Source of the DNA: Psoroptes ovis
Lineage: Eukaryota > Arthropoda > Arachnida > Sarcoptiformes > Psoroptidae
Assembly: GCA_002943765.1 (NCBI GenBank)
Contig: PQWQ01000038.1
Coordinates: forward strand, 1 to 64,000
Length of the DNA stretch: 64,000 bases
Direction of reading: 5' to 3'
The translations under genes were made by a program, and so were the position numbers. Below are positions 35,901 through 50,000 of the stretch, one piece after another. The notes beneath the pieces were generated by a model, which saw nothing but the letters and a program-made list of their open reading frames with translations, was not told the origin of the DNA and did not search any database. The number at the start of each line of letters is the position of its first letter. The first letter of the stretch is position 1.

Positions 35901-38900
35901 AAACACAAATCAAAGCTAATATCGGTGAACAAACAGCTCAAATGACCAGTGATACTGAACTTTCGGATAAAAAATTGGCACAAATCAAAGCAGCAATTGC
36001 AAGAAAACCAGCTGATCAACAACCATATGCGACAGCTTCAGTTGATTTACCACAATTCAATGGACAAATTGGTTATGAACAACAACGAAATGGTTTCGTC
36101 GATGATGATGAAGATAATGAAGATCGAGAACATCGAATTTCATGCGAATTTCAAGGCAAACAATGGCAACCACAATTAAAACATCGATCACAAATTAAAA
36201 TATTGAAAAAACGTTCGATTGTTGATTTTGATAGTGAAACCGAATGGTCAAATGATAAATCCGATTCATTACAAGTTAAAGGTCAATATCGTCATCGTGA
36301 TCAGACAAAACCATCACAATTCAATGTTAAACTTGGTAAAATTCTATCGACTGTTGGTCAAATCAATATGTTTAATGACGATGAAAAAACCTTAGATATG
36401 CATGGACATTATTACGACGATGAAAATGGTCAAAAATATGAACATGAATCGAAAATCCGTTATTCACCTGAACAAGGCGCACTGCAAATGGATGGCACTG
36501 TTATGAATGAAATTGGTAAAAAAATTGCTTCAATTGGATCATTTTTAACCACTGATACTGGTAAATTTATCATTTTTAAATCAGCCCGAAATTCAGCGAG
36601 AATTAATTTTGATTCAATTCATTTATTTTCACACACAGATAAAACATCATATTTGAATGTACATTCAGATGATACTGAACGCATACCAAGCGTTAAAATT
36701 GAATTGAATCGTCGAATGAAACGTGCAGCTATCGATGTCGATATGAACCAATATCATCATAAAACAATGTATCAAAATGATCAATCAGGTGTAAAAGTAA
36801 ATACAATAACCACAAAAGATCAACAAAACGTATTCAATTTCAACACTGAAATCAATCATCAACCAACGGCTAAATCACATTTCGAAGTAAAAGTTGGACC
36901 AAAATACCAGACATCAGTTCATGTATATCCAGCTAAACGTTCAGGTTCATTCTCGTTGACAACACCAGCCGTTCGACATCAGACTGAATTTGATTTGAAC
37001 CAGGAAATTGGTGGACCTGCTAATTCGGTTCAATCAACCACACATTATTATGATGATTTATTGGCCAGCTTAGATGCTCGAATGGAAGGTTTACGCGGTG
37101 AAAATGTCATCAAAGCTAATGTACCGAGTGTTGTGCGATTGGATACGACCATGGATTTGCCTGGCAAACGATTTTCGTTCGATGCTCAAGCTGATCCACG
37201 TTACGGTGGTCGCCATGTTATGGGATCAATCTACGCAAATCATGTCCGAAGAAATGCTGCCGGTGGTCAACAAGATAGTCAATTCCATTTCGATGTTGCA
37301 TGGGACATTGATCGTGACCCGAAATCACGTGTTCTTGTCGATGTTAATGCACAAAGGAGAGTCGATCATTCATTGAAGCTTGTAGTACGTGCTGATTATG
37401 CTCACAACAAACTCGTTTTCGAAACTGAATTGACACCAAAATCAGTGTTGGCCAATTCAGCTCGTGTCTCATTATCGTACATTCCTTATGATAATGTCGA
37501 TACTTGGCAGTTGACTTATACCCATTTGAATCATATGCCTCAAGTTGAATGTAAATTTGAATTCTTATACCGTAATCAACTGAGATATTCAACACGTGTA
37601 ACATCACAAATCACTGATGAACGATTTGCATTCGGTTTACAAACAACATCACCACAACATATTGAAGCACAAATCAATGTGAACGTTATTGGTGTGTACA
37701 AAGGAAATGGTCAATATTATACAAAAGTTACCGGTCAAAAAGGTGTTGAAGATCAATATGAATTGGAGGTCAGTCATGAACAAGATCCAAACTATCGTAT
37801 TTACTTTGGTAAAGTTGAAGTACGAATACCGAAATCAGAATCACAATCATTCGAATATCGAATCGATTGGCCAGGAAAATATGTAACTGTTCATACAGTC
37901 AGTGCACGAACCAATAATCGATTCGATTTGGAAGCCAAAATACAACCAGATCGTAATGTTAGATTTGCGATGAAATCTGATCTCATTTATTTACCAGTGA
38001 TCGATACTGAAGTACGATATGTAACTACTGATGAACCAGAATTTTATGCCAAACTCATTGTTGATCAAGAAAGTTTATTCGAATCGCAATACAAAGTGAC
38101 TGGACTTGAATCGATCAGCAGCGGACAATTTCATTTGTTGGCCAAATTACAATCAGTTTTTACACCATCATTCGAAATGACTGTTGATAGCCGCTTGGAA
38201 CGACAAGCCGATGGCGATAATGATTTAGTGTTCACAGTTGAAGGCAAATATAATGTTGAAAAAGTATTCTATGGAAACATCAAACGAGTGTCATCAAAAT
38301 CCGAAGATTATGGTGAACAATCGTTGGTTTTCGATATGCAAGGATGGATTTCAAGACCAAACGGAGTGAAACTTGTCGAAACTGCATCGAAATTTGTTTT
38401 CGGTCAACAATCAAATTCAGTTCTTGAATACGTGCTGGATATTCAACCAAACCGTGATGAATCAGTAACACTTGAACCAATCTATGTCCTTGTGAATGGT
38501 GCCCGCAAATCAGAAGATCCGAACAAATGGATTGCATCAATTAAAATCACTAAAGGTGAAGAACGTCGTGATCTGATTGATGCCGATGTAGTGATTCAAA
38601 AAGGTCATGGTTATGGTCAAGATTCTCCGGCTGCGGTAGAATTATATGGTTTTACCGTTACAGTACCAGAACGTGTAGAAGCAACTGTCAGATATGTACC
38701 AACATCAACACAGCTTGCCGTTCAATATTCATTCATGGAACAATTGAATGTTGATCAACCCGTAACCAAATCGCTGTTCGATGAACAAACAATTCAACCA
38801 CAGCTACGTGATTTACGTACACTGCGAAAATATCGAAATGAATTCGTTGTTACATTGGATGATCGTAAAATTGGTTATGAAATTGTATCGAGTAAATTAG

Positions 38901-41017
38901 CATACCGTAACACATGGCAACATAATGTTCGTCTTCATTCACCACAATCGAATGGTCGATCCGTTTATTATCGAACAGCTTATCATTATGCACCCGAAAC
39001 ATTCACCTATGTTTATCGAAGTGAATTGACATATGGTTATGAAACAGCCCAGCCAGTTTACAGTTCAACACAAGTCGTTGCACCGATCCCAAACAAACCA
39101 ACATCATACATGGTTTATTATGATCTTCAATCACCTATTTTGACTGGTGATGGTCATGTATGGGCTAAAGCTTATTGGTTTGGTACCGAAAACAAATATC
39201 AAGGCGTGGTGGCAACATTGAAAACAACACAAAACGATCAAATTACATTCGAAGCAACGACAAGAACTGAAGAAGAACAAACAAATCAAATGGTTTACTA
39301 TGGCAAAACGAATCGTGTCACTTATTATAATGTAACCGTATACACTGAAGATCAACGAATTGATACAGGAATTGATGGTTATGTATCGGGCAGTGGTTAT
39401 GAATTGAATTGGCATAACCAGAATCGTCATGGTCAACGTAAAACTGGTCAATATCAGTATAGATTTTTAGACAATAATCGATTTGAAGGTGTTGTAGAAC
39501 ATGATAATTATGGACTTTACTTTAAAGGTCAATTAATGCCAAAACAAAATGTATACGTTATTGATAGTGTTGTTGAACATTATCACAAGGTGATCAGCAA
39601 CACTGGTCGATATTATCGTGGTCAATCAACAACACGTCAACAACATACTGAAAAACAATTGATTGGTCAATATAAAATTCATGTTGAAGCTAAAGATCAA
39701 TGTTTACGTGCTGATATTGTTCGTGATTCGACGACCAACAAATATGATTATGACCAACAACAAGAACAACAATCAACATATGGTGGAAAAGGACAAGGTT
39801 ACAACCGTGAAGGTACATACAGTCAACAGTTGAGTTTCTGTATGGATGATGATCAATCAAACATTTTAAATATTGCTGTTGATTCAATTGAAAATGGACA
39901 AAAAACAACCGATCTTAATGTACGTCTTGATACACGTCAAGTAGTCAATTCAATCATTCTGTCATTGAAATGGAATCCACGATATCAACAATCATATTAT
40001 GGTCAAATTTTCGAACAATTACGCCGTCATACTTATGATCAAAGTGAAATCTTCGGAGAAATTAAACATGTTGTCCAAACAGTTCGTCGTATTCTATTCG
40101 AACAACAAGATGGATTATCACATTATCAAAATTTCTTACAACAACTGATTCAAACAGCCGAAGATTTCTTCGGTTTAGATGATGGTCAAGTTCAACAATT
40201 ATTCGATGATTTAGTTGTCACTCCAGTATGGCAAACAATCGAATATACATATGAAATTGTCGCTCGACATGGATTGGATATTGATCAATATCGACAAACC
40301 ATTGAACAATTGGTACGCAAAGTTCAATATGAATGCTATCAAAATGATTCGTGTCGACAATCAGTTGAAACTATTGTCGATACTGTCACTAAATCTCCCG
40401 AAAGATTAATTTCATTGGTCAGTGATTATTTGGTTCAAGCATTACAACATACACATCGTTTTGTTTCGACAAGTTATACTGGCAATTGGATCCGCTCGCT
40501 TATTCCTACCACATTATTTGATCAAGTACCTGAATTGATTCATCAAATCAATTATTATATTTTACATTCATATGCAAAATTCGTTGGCGGTAATTATCCA
40601 TTAGCCGAATTCATTGACAATGTTGAACATGTTGCACATGAATTAGCCGCTGCAACACATTGGCGTCAAGTACAATGGCATCAAGTTAAAGAATCAATCG
40701 GTAAAATTATCAAATTCACATTGACACCATGGAGATATGTAAGCACTACTCGGGTACTTGTTTATGATCCACAACAAGGACGATTACAAATCGAATTATA
40801 TGGTCCAGCTGTTCAACATCCCCGTTATTATTATGAACAAATTGTAAGACCTGGAACGAAAACATTTTATGATTATTTCGGCAGAAATAATCAATCATAC
40901 CAAGGTTATGGCGATGGTGAAACATTGCAAGGTGGTGGTTATTATTATGGTGGTCAACAACAACAGCAGCAACAACAACAATCATCAATTTTCACACGAT
41001 TATTTGGAAGTGATTAA
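29965..41017 (+). CDS. Apolipophorin-like large lipid transfer protein (group 14 mite allergen type)
   Basis: Five exons: 29965-30058, 30127-30738, 30816-33335, 33413-35187, 35276-41017; 3,580 residues. Signal peptide MARTLACWGAILSASLLLIN. Mature N terminus YRLE/SYNKFSDN leads into a vitellogenin-N lipid transport module: QTGTTYSYQVQL, CHNRHQINLGLFPRSYG, a helical HEAT-like part with glutamine runs (about 470-830), then open beta-sheet sequence. The remaining 2,400 residues are beta-rich and low in cysteine, as in apolipophorin I. RMKR near residue 2150 is a possible furin site separating II-like and I-like parts. The C terminus is helical, ends in a Gly/Gln/Tyr-rich tail, and shows no vWD domain. 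Carries neutral lipid between tissues in haemolymph. Mite homologues are known as high-molecular-weight allergens. Several AATAAA copies follow from 41062. Confidence 0.93.
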
Positions 41018-41442
41018 TTTTTCAATTGCAAAACAATAACATTATTCATATAATTTAAAAAAATAAATAAATAAATAAATTCTATATTAAATTATCACCA
41101 ACAATTATATCAAAAACTATAGTCTCAAAAACTATAATCTCAATTGTTTTAAAAATGTTTCTCCAAAATTTGAAAACCCTGTACTCAAAAATCATTGGTC
41201 AATGCCGATATATCGAATGGCATTGACGACGACCAAGACGAGCGACGTATACTCCCACCATGAATAAAATTTTAATTTTTTCAAAAATTTAAATAAATAC
41301 AAATTCATTCATTTCATTTTTTCCGAATTCGATTATCCAAAATCGATGACCCTAATCCGATTCCACTTTAGAAAATGAACGTTCGATAAAAAGGTTTCAA
41401 AGACAAATCCTTGAAGGCGATCCAAGTAATTCATCATTTGAA
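41018..41442 (+). other. 3' flank of apolipophorin and possible 5' part of the next gene
   Basis: AATAAATAAATAAATAAAT at about 41061-41080 provides polyadenylation signals. From about 41371 (acceptor-like CACTTTAG) to 41442 the frame of the next gene is open, so that gene may have an earlier exon here that I cannot place. Confidence 0.5.
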
Positions 41443-43582
41443 ATGTCTGCGGCATGGATCGAATTAATGGCCGTATATTCGAGCAAACATAATGAATCGA
41501 TTAAGGATTTGTTCGTTGTCAAAGAACAACAAATCGATCAACAATCCAAATTGATTGATCAAAACAATTTAAATCTATTCAATTTGAATATTTTGAATGA
41601 ATCAATCATCAATGTCAATATGACAAATAATGAACAACAAGTCGATATTATGTTCAATGGAATGTAAGTTTTTATCATTGTTTTGTGCTTTATAATTGAG
41701 CTAAATCATTAAATTAAATTGATTGATTGATTGATTAATTCAATCAATCGATATAGTCATTTATCGATAGATTATAATCTTAAATGGACAATTTATAATG
41801 TAATTGATGATGATGATGATCACAATAATAATGAACCATTAAATATGATCAAAATACAAGGAGATACAATCACAATGATACTGAATGATAGCAGAAATGA
41901 TATGGACATTACACTAAACATTACATGGACTCCTCAACGTCATTATACGGTCATCGATGTTGAAATTAAATCATTGCTACAGCAATCGAATATTGGTACA
42001 ATCACAATACGGTCAATGAATCGGCCCGAAAGAAAAAATGCCTTAATGTTTGGACATATTTCAATACTCGAATTGATCGATGAAACATTTCCCGATGATC
42101 CATTTTTTTCGGCCGACAATATGACAACATTGTTACGTCAAGACAAAAATTTAAGACAATCATTATGTTATCATTGGCTAATGTATAATCGAATTAATCA
42201 TACCGAGTACGAATTACAAATTTGTCATCGAATCAATGATCTTTGTAATTTGATCAGTCATTTTGTACGGCAAAAACAATTGTTCCGTACACCAAACCCT
42301 TGTTTATCGTGCATTGTGAAACAATCGACAACAATTAATCATAATCATAATGGCCATGATAATAATAATTATATTCAAAGAGTTCGTTTTGGTTCAAGAC
42401 AAACAATCGATGATAATGATCAAGCACAAATCATTTATCTGCTGGACGGGACTTGTCATCAAATTGAACAACCAAAAATGACCCTTAGATTTTTGTTACA
42501 ATTGAAACGATTATCCAAAGTTTTTGAACGATTATTCAGGGCTCAAAAGATCAAAACTGAATTTTCGGTATATTTTTCAATGATCATACCCTTTAATCAA
42601 TTTTGTTAAATTAATTAATCTCATTCATTTTTAGCTAGTAACCGTTAATCAAGATGGTCAATATGAACAAATATGGTCACCGCTTCAACCAGAATCACAA
42701 TTAACCATTGATTTTCTGTTGAAATTTCGTTATCGCAATTTGAAACCAATTCGATCACCGAATGGTACATTCATTTGGAATGAAACAATGTTTCGACAAC
42801 AATTTTGGCCAACAAATGGTCACCATACATTGGATTTCCTTTATCAATTCGCCTATTCACCACCGCATACATCTCGCCATTTTATAATGATCGATTGTGG
42901 TCATAATGATAATGATAATAACATGACCAAGCAAACTACTTGTCATGAAAATGATGTCGATTTCAATACAGCCCGTAATATACTGTTACAATCATCAAAT
43001 TATTTTCATGTAATCACCGGTTATGACCTTACACAACGAACATTTAATTCACCGAAAATGCGACATGTTATCGGTATCGATTGGCGACAAGTCATATTCG
43101 AACAACAAATTGCGGCCATTTCGAAAACCAATTCGAAACATGGCCAATCAAATGTAGCTCAATGGCTACGGCAACACATAACACCTAATCGTGATATTTG
43201 TCATGTATTGGCATTGGAAACCAATGGTTCAGTGTTTAATCATCGTGCACTGAAACAAGTGAATCGATCGACATTCGTTGGACGAATCGTTGCCAATCAT
43301 CAAACGAAACAATGTCAACGTTGTGATTGTACATTGGCCAAAGATTATTTGATCGCTCAACATGAATGTTTTCTTTGTCAAACACGATCGCATACAGTTT
43401 TGAATCGTTGGAATGATGGCAGTCATAACAATTCAAATTCAAATTCAAATCAATCAAACGGTGATTATTCACCACAAGAATGGACCGATATTGATGAACA
43501 ACAGCTGCAAGAATTTGCTGGTTCATCATCTGATGATAATGATAATGATAATCACCATCAATCTGATACGGAAAATTTTTAG
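41443..43582 (+). CDS. Unrecognised protein just downstream of apolipophorin (N terminus uncertain)
   Basis: Three exons: 41443-41663, 41757-42567, 42635-43582; at least 659 residues from ATG 41443. The frame is open upstream to about 41371, so the true start may be in an unseen exon; no signal peptide is visible at this ATG. Features seen: SAAWIELMAVYSSKHNESIK at the start; beta-rich ITMILNDSRNDMDITLNITW; NPCLSC; a Cys-rich motif near the end, CQRCDCTLAKDYLIAQHECF then LCQTR; and a polar N/S/D tail. Many N-glycosylation sequons (NES, NMT, NIT, NHT, NRS) suggest secretion. I do not recognise the family. Because it follows apolipophorin on the same strand with about 400 bp between, it could be a detached C-terminal module of that protein; this is speculation. 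Confidence 0.7.
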
Positions 43583-44277
43583 AAAATTTGATTTGAGGAG
43601 AAAAAAAATGTTCAAATATCGATTCTATCGATGTTTAAATAGCCCCTCACACACATGTTTCATGTGATTTTTTTATTTTAAAAATTTTGAACGTTAATTT
43701 TTTGTCAATTATTCAGACTATAACCTCATCAAATGGTTAGTAATTTTTGTAGTCGTTTGTAGTTGAAAAATAAATTCAAAGGTAATAAATGATTTAATAC
43801 GATTTTGTGCAGGGATTTTACACATTATTCAAGCATAGTTTTACGATTTAAACAGTATTTTGAATACACAGTACACCTACGATCACCAAATTGTCAAAGT
43901 CCAATTGCAGCAAAAATAATCAAAATTTATTGCACCCTGTTATCATTCAACTATTGAAATAGTGTGATGTTTGATAGACATGATGACACCCTTAAAATAA
44001 ATTCAATTCAATTCAGATTTTATGAGATTCAACTCTCTCATTTTTATTTGTCTATTTTTTCCAATTTTAGTTTTCAACAAATCAATCCATAATACTCAGC
44101 AGGTTATTACCTCATAAATCGATTGGAAAATTTTCAAAATTTTATTGTCATTTTCCGTTTTGGAAATCAATTCAATTCAATTATTACGAATCATTTTCAT
44201 ATAAAAATCAATTGAAATCAAATCAAGCTAATAATTTCAAAATATTCAACATAATTCGACGATTACAATCAACAACA
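43583..44277 (+). other. Intergenic, AT-rich
   Basis: AATAAA at 43769-43774 is the likely polyadenylation signal of the preceding gene. The rest is 5' flank of the dipeptidyl peptidase gene. Nothing else seen. Confidence 0.55.
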
Positions 44278-46587
44278 ATGCCACAATTGAACGATGAAAA
44301 ATTATCATCCGAATACATTTATACCAATGATACACCAGGTAATGAATGTTTAATTAATTGATAACCCTTTAGACTCAAAAAATTTTCAATTTTTTCAAAT
44401 CTAGTTGTACCGCTGGAAGCATCCGTAGCATTTGAAGCATTGACCGATAGTGAACGAAAATATGCACATCATCTATCGAAAGCATCATGGTTTGGATCAT
44501 TGGCCGTACTGCATCAAACTTCGCCAGAATCACCGCTGATTTTCGTTCTATTTCGCCGCTTATTCGCTATGAACACAATGGATGAATTGAAATCGATCGC
44601 AATTGAACAATGTGAATTTACCGATAATGAATGGCGAGCATTACTGGTGTATGTTGCTGCATTCTATTCGAATATGGGCAATTATCGTGGTTTTGGTGAT
44701 TCGAAATTCGTACCCGATGTACAGCGAAATAAATTGGAAAAATTGATAAAACGGTCTGGAGCTTATCAAAAAGATGAACGACTTATGGAATATGTTTGGT
44801 CAAATGTTAATGATGCTATATTTTCATTGAAATCAAATGAACTATCACTTGGTTTTCACCCGAATGGCACGACAACTTATTGGTCACAAAATATGACCGA
44901 AATGGATGAAAAAATTGTGAAAAAATTTTTAACAATCAACGATATTGAAGCATATAATACGAGAGCATTCAAAGACCCAGCGACTGATGAATATGTTATT
45001 CGATTTGCTTCAATTCGATCATCACAAGACCAAGATGAACGTGATTATATGGACAAAGTCAAAATCCTGGAAGTAGATGGCCACCGATTTCGACTTGAAC
45101 GTGGTGATTATTCACCAATATTATCGTTGGTCAATAAATATCTTCGAAATGCATGTGATTTTGTTCAAAATCAAAATGAACGATTGATGTTGGAAGAATA
45201 TATCAAACATTTTCGCAGTGGATCACTGGATGCACATAAACAAGGTTCAAGATTTTGGATTAAAGATAAAAAACCAATCGTTGAATCATATATTGGTTTC
45301 ATTGAAACATATCGTGATCCTGCTGGTCAACGAGCTGAATTCGAAGGTTTCGTAGCCATTGTTAACAAAGAAATGTCGAAAAAATTCAATTCATTGGTGG
45401 ATAATGCATCGAAACTGCTACCGCTATTACCTTGGCCTAATGAATTTCAAATGGATCGATTTTTACAACCAGATTTCACATCACTTGATGTATTGACATT
45501 CGCTGGTTCAGGTGTACCGGCTGGTATTAACATACCGAATTATAGTGAAATTAAACAAAATGAAGGATTCAAAAATGTTTCCCTCGGTAATGTGATTACG
45601 GCATCATTAAAAGCGACGAAACCAAATTTTTTGAGCAAAGAAGATGCTGAATTATTGGACAAATATCGTGTTCCATCTTTCGAAATTATTGTCGGACTAC
45701 ATGAACTGTTAGGTCATGGTAGTGGAAAATTATTAGCGGCTGACAAAGATGGTAACCTTAATTTTGACCCAAACAAGACAATTAATCCTTTGACCGGTAA
45801 ACCAGTGGATAAATGGTATCAACATGGTGAATCATATGATTGTAAATTCGGTGCTTTCAGTTCGGCATATGAAGAATGTAGAGCTGAATGTGTTGGTCTT
45901 TATTTGTCATTAAATCAAGAAGTTCTTTCGATTTTTGGTTTCAATGACCAACAAGAAGCCCGCAATGTAGTGTATGCTGCATGGCTTGAAATGGTACAAA
46001 AAGGTATTGAAAGTTTAAAAATGTATAATCCAACAGTGAAAAAATGGCTTCAAGCACATTCACAAGCACGTTATGTGATCACACGTGTGCTATTGGAATC
46101 GGCCAAAGAAATTGTTTCGATTAATCAAATTGAACAATCAGAAATCGATGGCAGACCTGATTTATTAATCAATTTCACTCGTGATCATGATTTAATTGCA
46201 AGTAAAGGTCGTAAAGCTATTGGAGATTTCCTTCTAAAACTACAAATATATCGATCAACTGGTGATGATGAAAATGCTCGACAAATGTTTGATTATTATT
46301 CGACTGTTGATGATCAATTAGAATATCCATATTTGAAATTTCGTGATATAGTAGTGGATAGGAAAAAACCACGACGTTTATTCGTAGAATCATCAACCGA
46401 AATTGATGGTAAAAATGGCCCGGTATCATTGAAATCATATGAATCGAATCATGAAGGATTAATACGATCATTTCAAGATCATTTTCAAATCACCATCGAT
46501 AATGATGATGATGATGATGATGAACGAATCGATATTGAATCAATTTTGATTGATCTTTGGAAAAAAGATCACAAGTATTTCAAGTAA
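44278..46587 (+). CDS. DPP3: Dipeptidyl peptidase 3 (M49 zinc metallopeptidase)
   Basis: Two exons, 44278-44338 and 44405-46587, 66 bp intron, 747 residues, close to the 737 of the human enzyme. Zinc-binding HELLGH begins at residue 453 and the second signature EECRAE at 510, the spacing typical of family M49. Other family segments: SKASWFGSLAVLHQTSPESP near the N terminus, YYQ-type YVAAFYSNMGNYRGFGDSKF, AGSGVPAGINIPNYSEIKQN and ITRVLLESAKEIVSI. No signal peptide: a cytosolic enzyme that removes dipeptides from the N terminus of short peptides. The acidic run DDDDDDDE near the end is an expansion of GAT codons. AATAAA lies at 46658-46663. Confidence 0.97.
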
Positions 46588-47072
46588 TAATCAGTTTGGA
46601 TATTATACTTGATCAATAATAATGTATTTGAAATATTTTCAAAAAACAATCGATAATAATAAAGAGTCTAATTTCAATCAAAATAATTGTCAATTTCTAG
46701 GGGTTTCGCGTATTCGATTCTCGTGCAAACTCAATGTAATTGTGATTTACAATCAATATAAGCGCGCAAAAGCGTAAAAAAAGGCCCACCTACCTGATAC
46801 CTAAACAGGTTTCAAGTCTTCAGCGATTATTCGATGATTATTCGTTGATTTGATGATGGAATCAAGTAAAATTGGCTTCATTTGCATGGTGATTGTTTTG
46901 TGGGTGTTTGATCAACAATGTTCACTGTGTCCAGAAAATGATGTCACTTGATGATAATGGTTGAATATCACAAGTCAACAAACACAAACACAAACTTAAA
47001 GACACATGAATTAACACACACAGTTAAAACACTGAAAATATGTCAACACATTCACATGAATCAAATGATGAT
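46588..47072. other. Tail-to-tail intergenic region (DPP3 / cadherin)
   Basis: Includes the DPP3 polyadenylation signal. A short GC-richer patch (about 46755-46800, AAGCGCGCAAAAGCG) stands out from the AT-rich context but matches no RNA gene that I can recognise. Confidence 0.5.
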
Positions 47073-50000
47073 TCAAGAATTGAAGAAATTTGAATAATTG
47101 TCTTGTTGATCAGCCGGTGCGGCCATGGAATATGTTGAATTATTTGAATTTTTCAAAATTTTCAAATATTCAGGTGTATTTGTATTTGTATCATCACTGA
47201 CACTGTGGTCGGCACTTTGATTTATAAACAAAATGTTTGAATTTAAAACATTTGGCGGCGGTGGTTCTTTGGGCAAATGATGGTGATGGCTTCGTTCTGC
47301 TGCTGCTGATGTCGTTGTCGTCGCTGGGGCTATAGTTTGATTTTCAATCATCGGTATTTGATAATAAGCTGCAGCTGCAGCTGCAGTATGAGTCAATGTT
47401 GTAGCATTTGTGGTCAATAATTCGGATAAATTTGTCGATTCGTTAGTAACAACAGCTGGTGTCGAAATCGGTGGCGAAACATAATCATTATTCAAAGTGG
47501 TAAATGATGATCTATCAATATCGATGTTGATACAATTATTGATTCGAACATTTTTTCGCATCAACCAAAATGTGGCTATTATTAATAATACTATAGATTT
47601 GTTCGTTCAAATAAATAAAATGAAAATGAAAATTAGAACAAAGAATCTTAATGTAAATAGTTGGTTGTCCGATAAGTTTTTGCCGTTTTTCGAATGAAAA
47701 AAAAATTTAAAAAACATTCGAAAAACGGCAAAAACTTATCGGACAGCCTTAATAACTCAAACACAAACACAAATACATACATATAAGATTGGTAAATACA
47801 ATGATTGATGCATAGATTATGAATGTTTTATTTTTGAGGGTCATTTTCAGCCATCGTTCGAATGTAGTGAGCGAATTCGATATGGCAAATAATATTCCAC
47901 CATTATTAACTGATGAAATTCTTGAAACATTTGTTGACAATGATGGATTCAACGAACATAAATTGCCTTGGCTGGGACTGTTCATCGATGTAATACATGC
48001 TTGTTCATCATTATTGTTTCGAGATGATTGAATACGAGTAGACAAATCGGAAACTGAATTTGTCCGAATACTATCGGGCTGTTCAAAATGATCCAAGGCA
48101 ATGACTGCATTAGCATTACTGCTATTGTTTGATGCGGCAGCAGCAGCAGATATCGTTTCATTATGATCAACGGGCAGACTATTATTATTATGTTTGACAC
48201 CATCACCACTTTGATTAAACATCGAATTGAATTGATATATCAAAGTCAGTGTTGTATGATCTTCGAATACTATTCCACCACCACCCCCATCATCAATGGA
48301 TGATGATGAGGCTGATGAAGCTGAAGCTGATGAGGTCGATGATGAATCACGTACAAAATCACGTACAACAATATATAAATGACAAATAGTTTTCGATAAT
48401 GTTTGATGTTTAGCGACCTCATGAATTGATTGAGCAATTGAATTTGATTGATTTGTTGTTGTTTTAGTCGTCGTATTTCTAGCTTGTTTATCAAGTAAAT
48501 AATTTCGTAATTCACTTTGATTACGTCGACTGCCGTACAATGTTCCACTTCCGTCTACATTAACGACTGAATGATTGATTTGGACCGAATAAAAAGAAAG
48601 AAAAATTAGTAAATCTTAAATTATACAAAGTGTACAAAGTATAAAAATCTTAAAGCTTAAATTTTTAGGTTGTCCGAAAAGTTTTTGTCAATTTACTAAT
48701 TGAAAAACGTTTGAAAATCGGCGAAAACTTTCGGGACGACCCAATGAAATTATTATTATCATCTCATCATATCTCATAGAATATCATATATCTGTGTTTT
48801 TTTTTACTTAAATTAATCGGATCTTGAAAAGAATTTGAAAATATTTCATTTTGAAAACATCGGGCAAACATAGACTTAGACTATAGATTCTCATGACTCA
48901 TTCAAAGGTTCAACACTGACGTACCATTAAACTGAACGGCTGTGTGTTTGCCAACTGAAAGAGTTGTGTTCGGGCAGCAGGGTTATGGGTTAGAGTTATG
49001 CAGGGTAATATATTTATTTTAAGGATTAAATTTCTGGAAAAAAAAATTTTCTAAAAAATTCAAAAAAGCAAATGAATGATAATAACTGGATTTGACAAGT
49101 TGGTTTAGTTATTTAAGTAATATAATCAGTGGGAATTTGTATTTCTATTCGTATAATTTGTTTCAATTATTAATTTCTTAGAAGGGAAAAATTCAAATTC
49201 AATTTACAAATGAAATTCGAGATGCTTTCAAGTGAAGATTTGCTCGTAGACATTTTTGAAATACATCACATACACACAAATCGTATAGCCTTAAAAAAAA
49301 TCTGCAAATTTTGAATAAGAGAATAACTTAAGCTTATGACATTTTAAAAAATATTGAAATTTTTTTCAATTTTAAAAATTTTCAAAATGATAAGAGAAGA
49401 AGAACAACAAGAATAATAACTTTGATAAATGATAACGAAAAGGAATCATCATTGTTATTACTATCTACAATTATCAATCCTTAACCACTGAAAAATATGA
49501 ATAATATGTGCAAGGGTATGGGTCTTTGTCGTCGTCGGTCTGTTTTGTGGTCGATATTGTTGAGGGGTCTTTCTTTTTTCATTTTGCTCACTTGTTTAGC
49601 ATCCAAAGAATTGATTGATTGAGTTTTTATGAGAGGGATTGAATTTGGATTTGAATCTAAACGAACGAAAGTGACAAATATTGATTTATTGATTTTTGCA
49701 TATGTGTGTGTGTGTTGGTGTATATATGACATGCCAAAATATGCAATTTTGCCAAATGTGAATATAAGAGATATACCACTTACCAATATAAAAATGTTTA
49801 AATAATGGACATTCAGTAATGTTAACAATTTCATAATGATGATGATTATTTTCGGGTAAATCTTGATCCGATATGTAAAATGTAAAGATATTTTCATCTT
49901 GTACCATTTGATTATTATTATCAGTATTAATATTCATTTCATCTAATCGTAAAGCTCTTGAAGGATTAAGAAATCTTGGTGGATTATCATTAAGATCACC

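Noticed and set aside
35334..40988. Many 60-100 codon ORFs antisense or out of frame in the apolipophorin exon
   Set aside because: Shadows of a 5.7 kb exon whose own frame is clearly coding.
46740..46800. GC-richer patch as a possible tRNA or small RNA gene
   Set aside because: No cloverleaf, A-box or B-box could be drawn.
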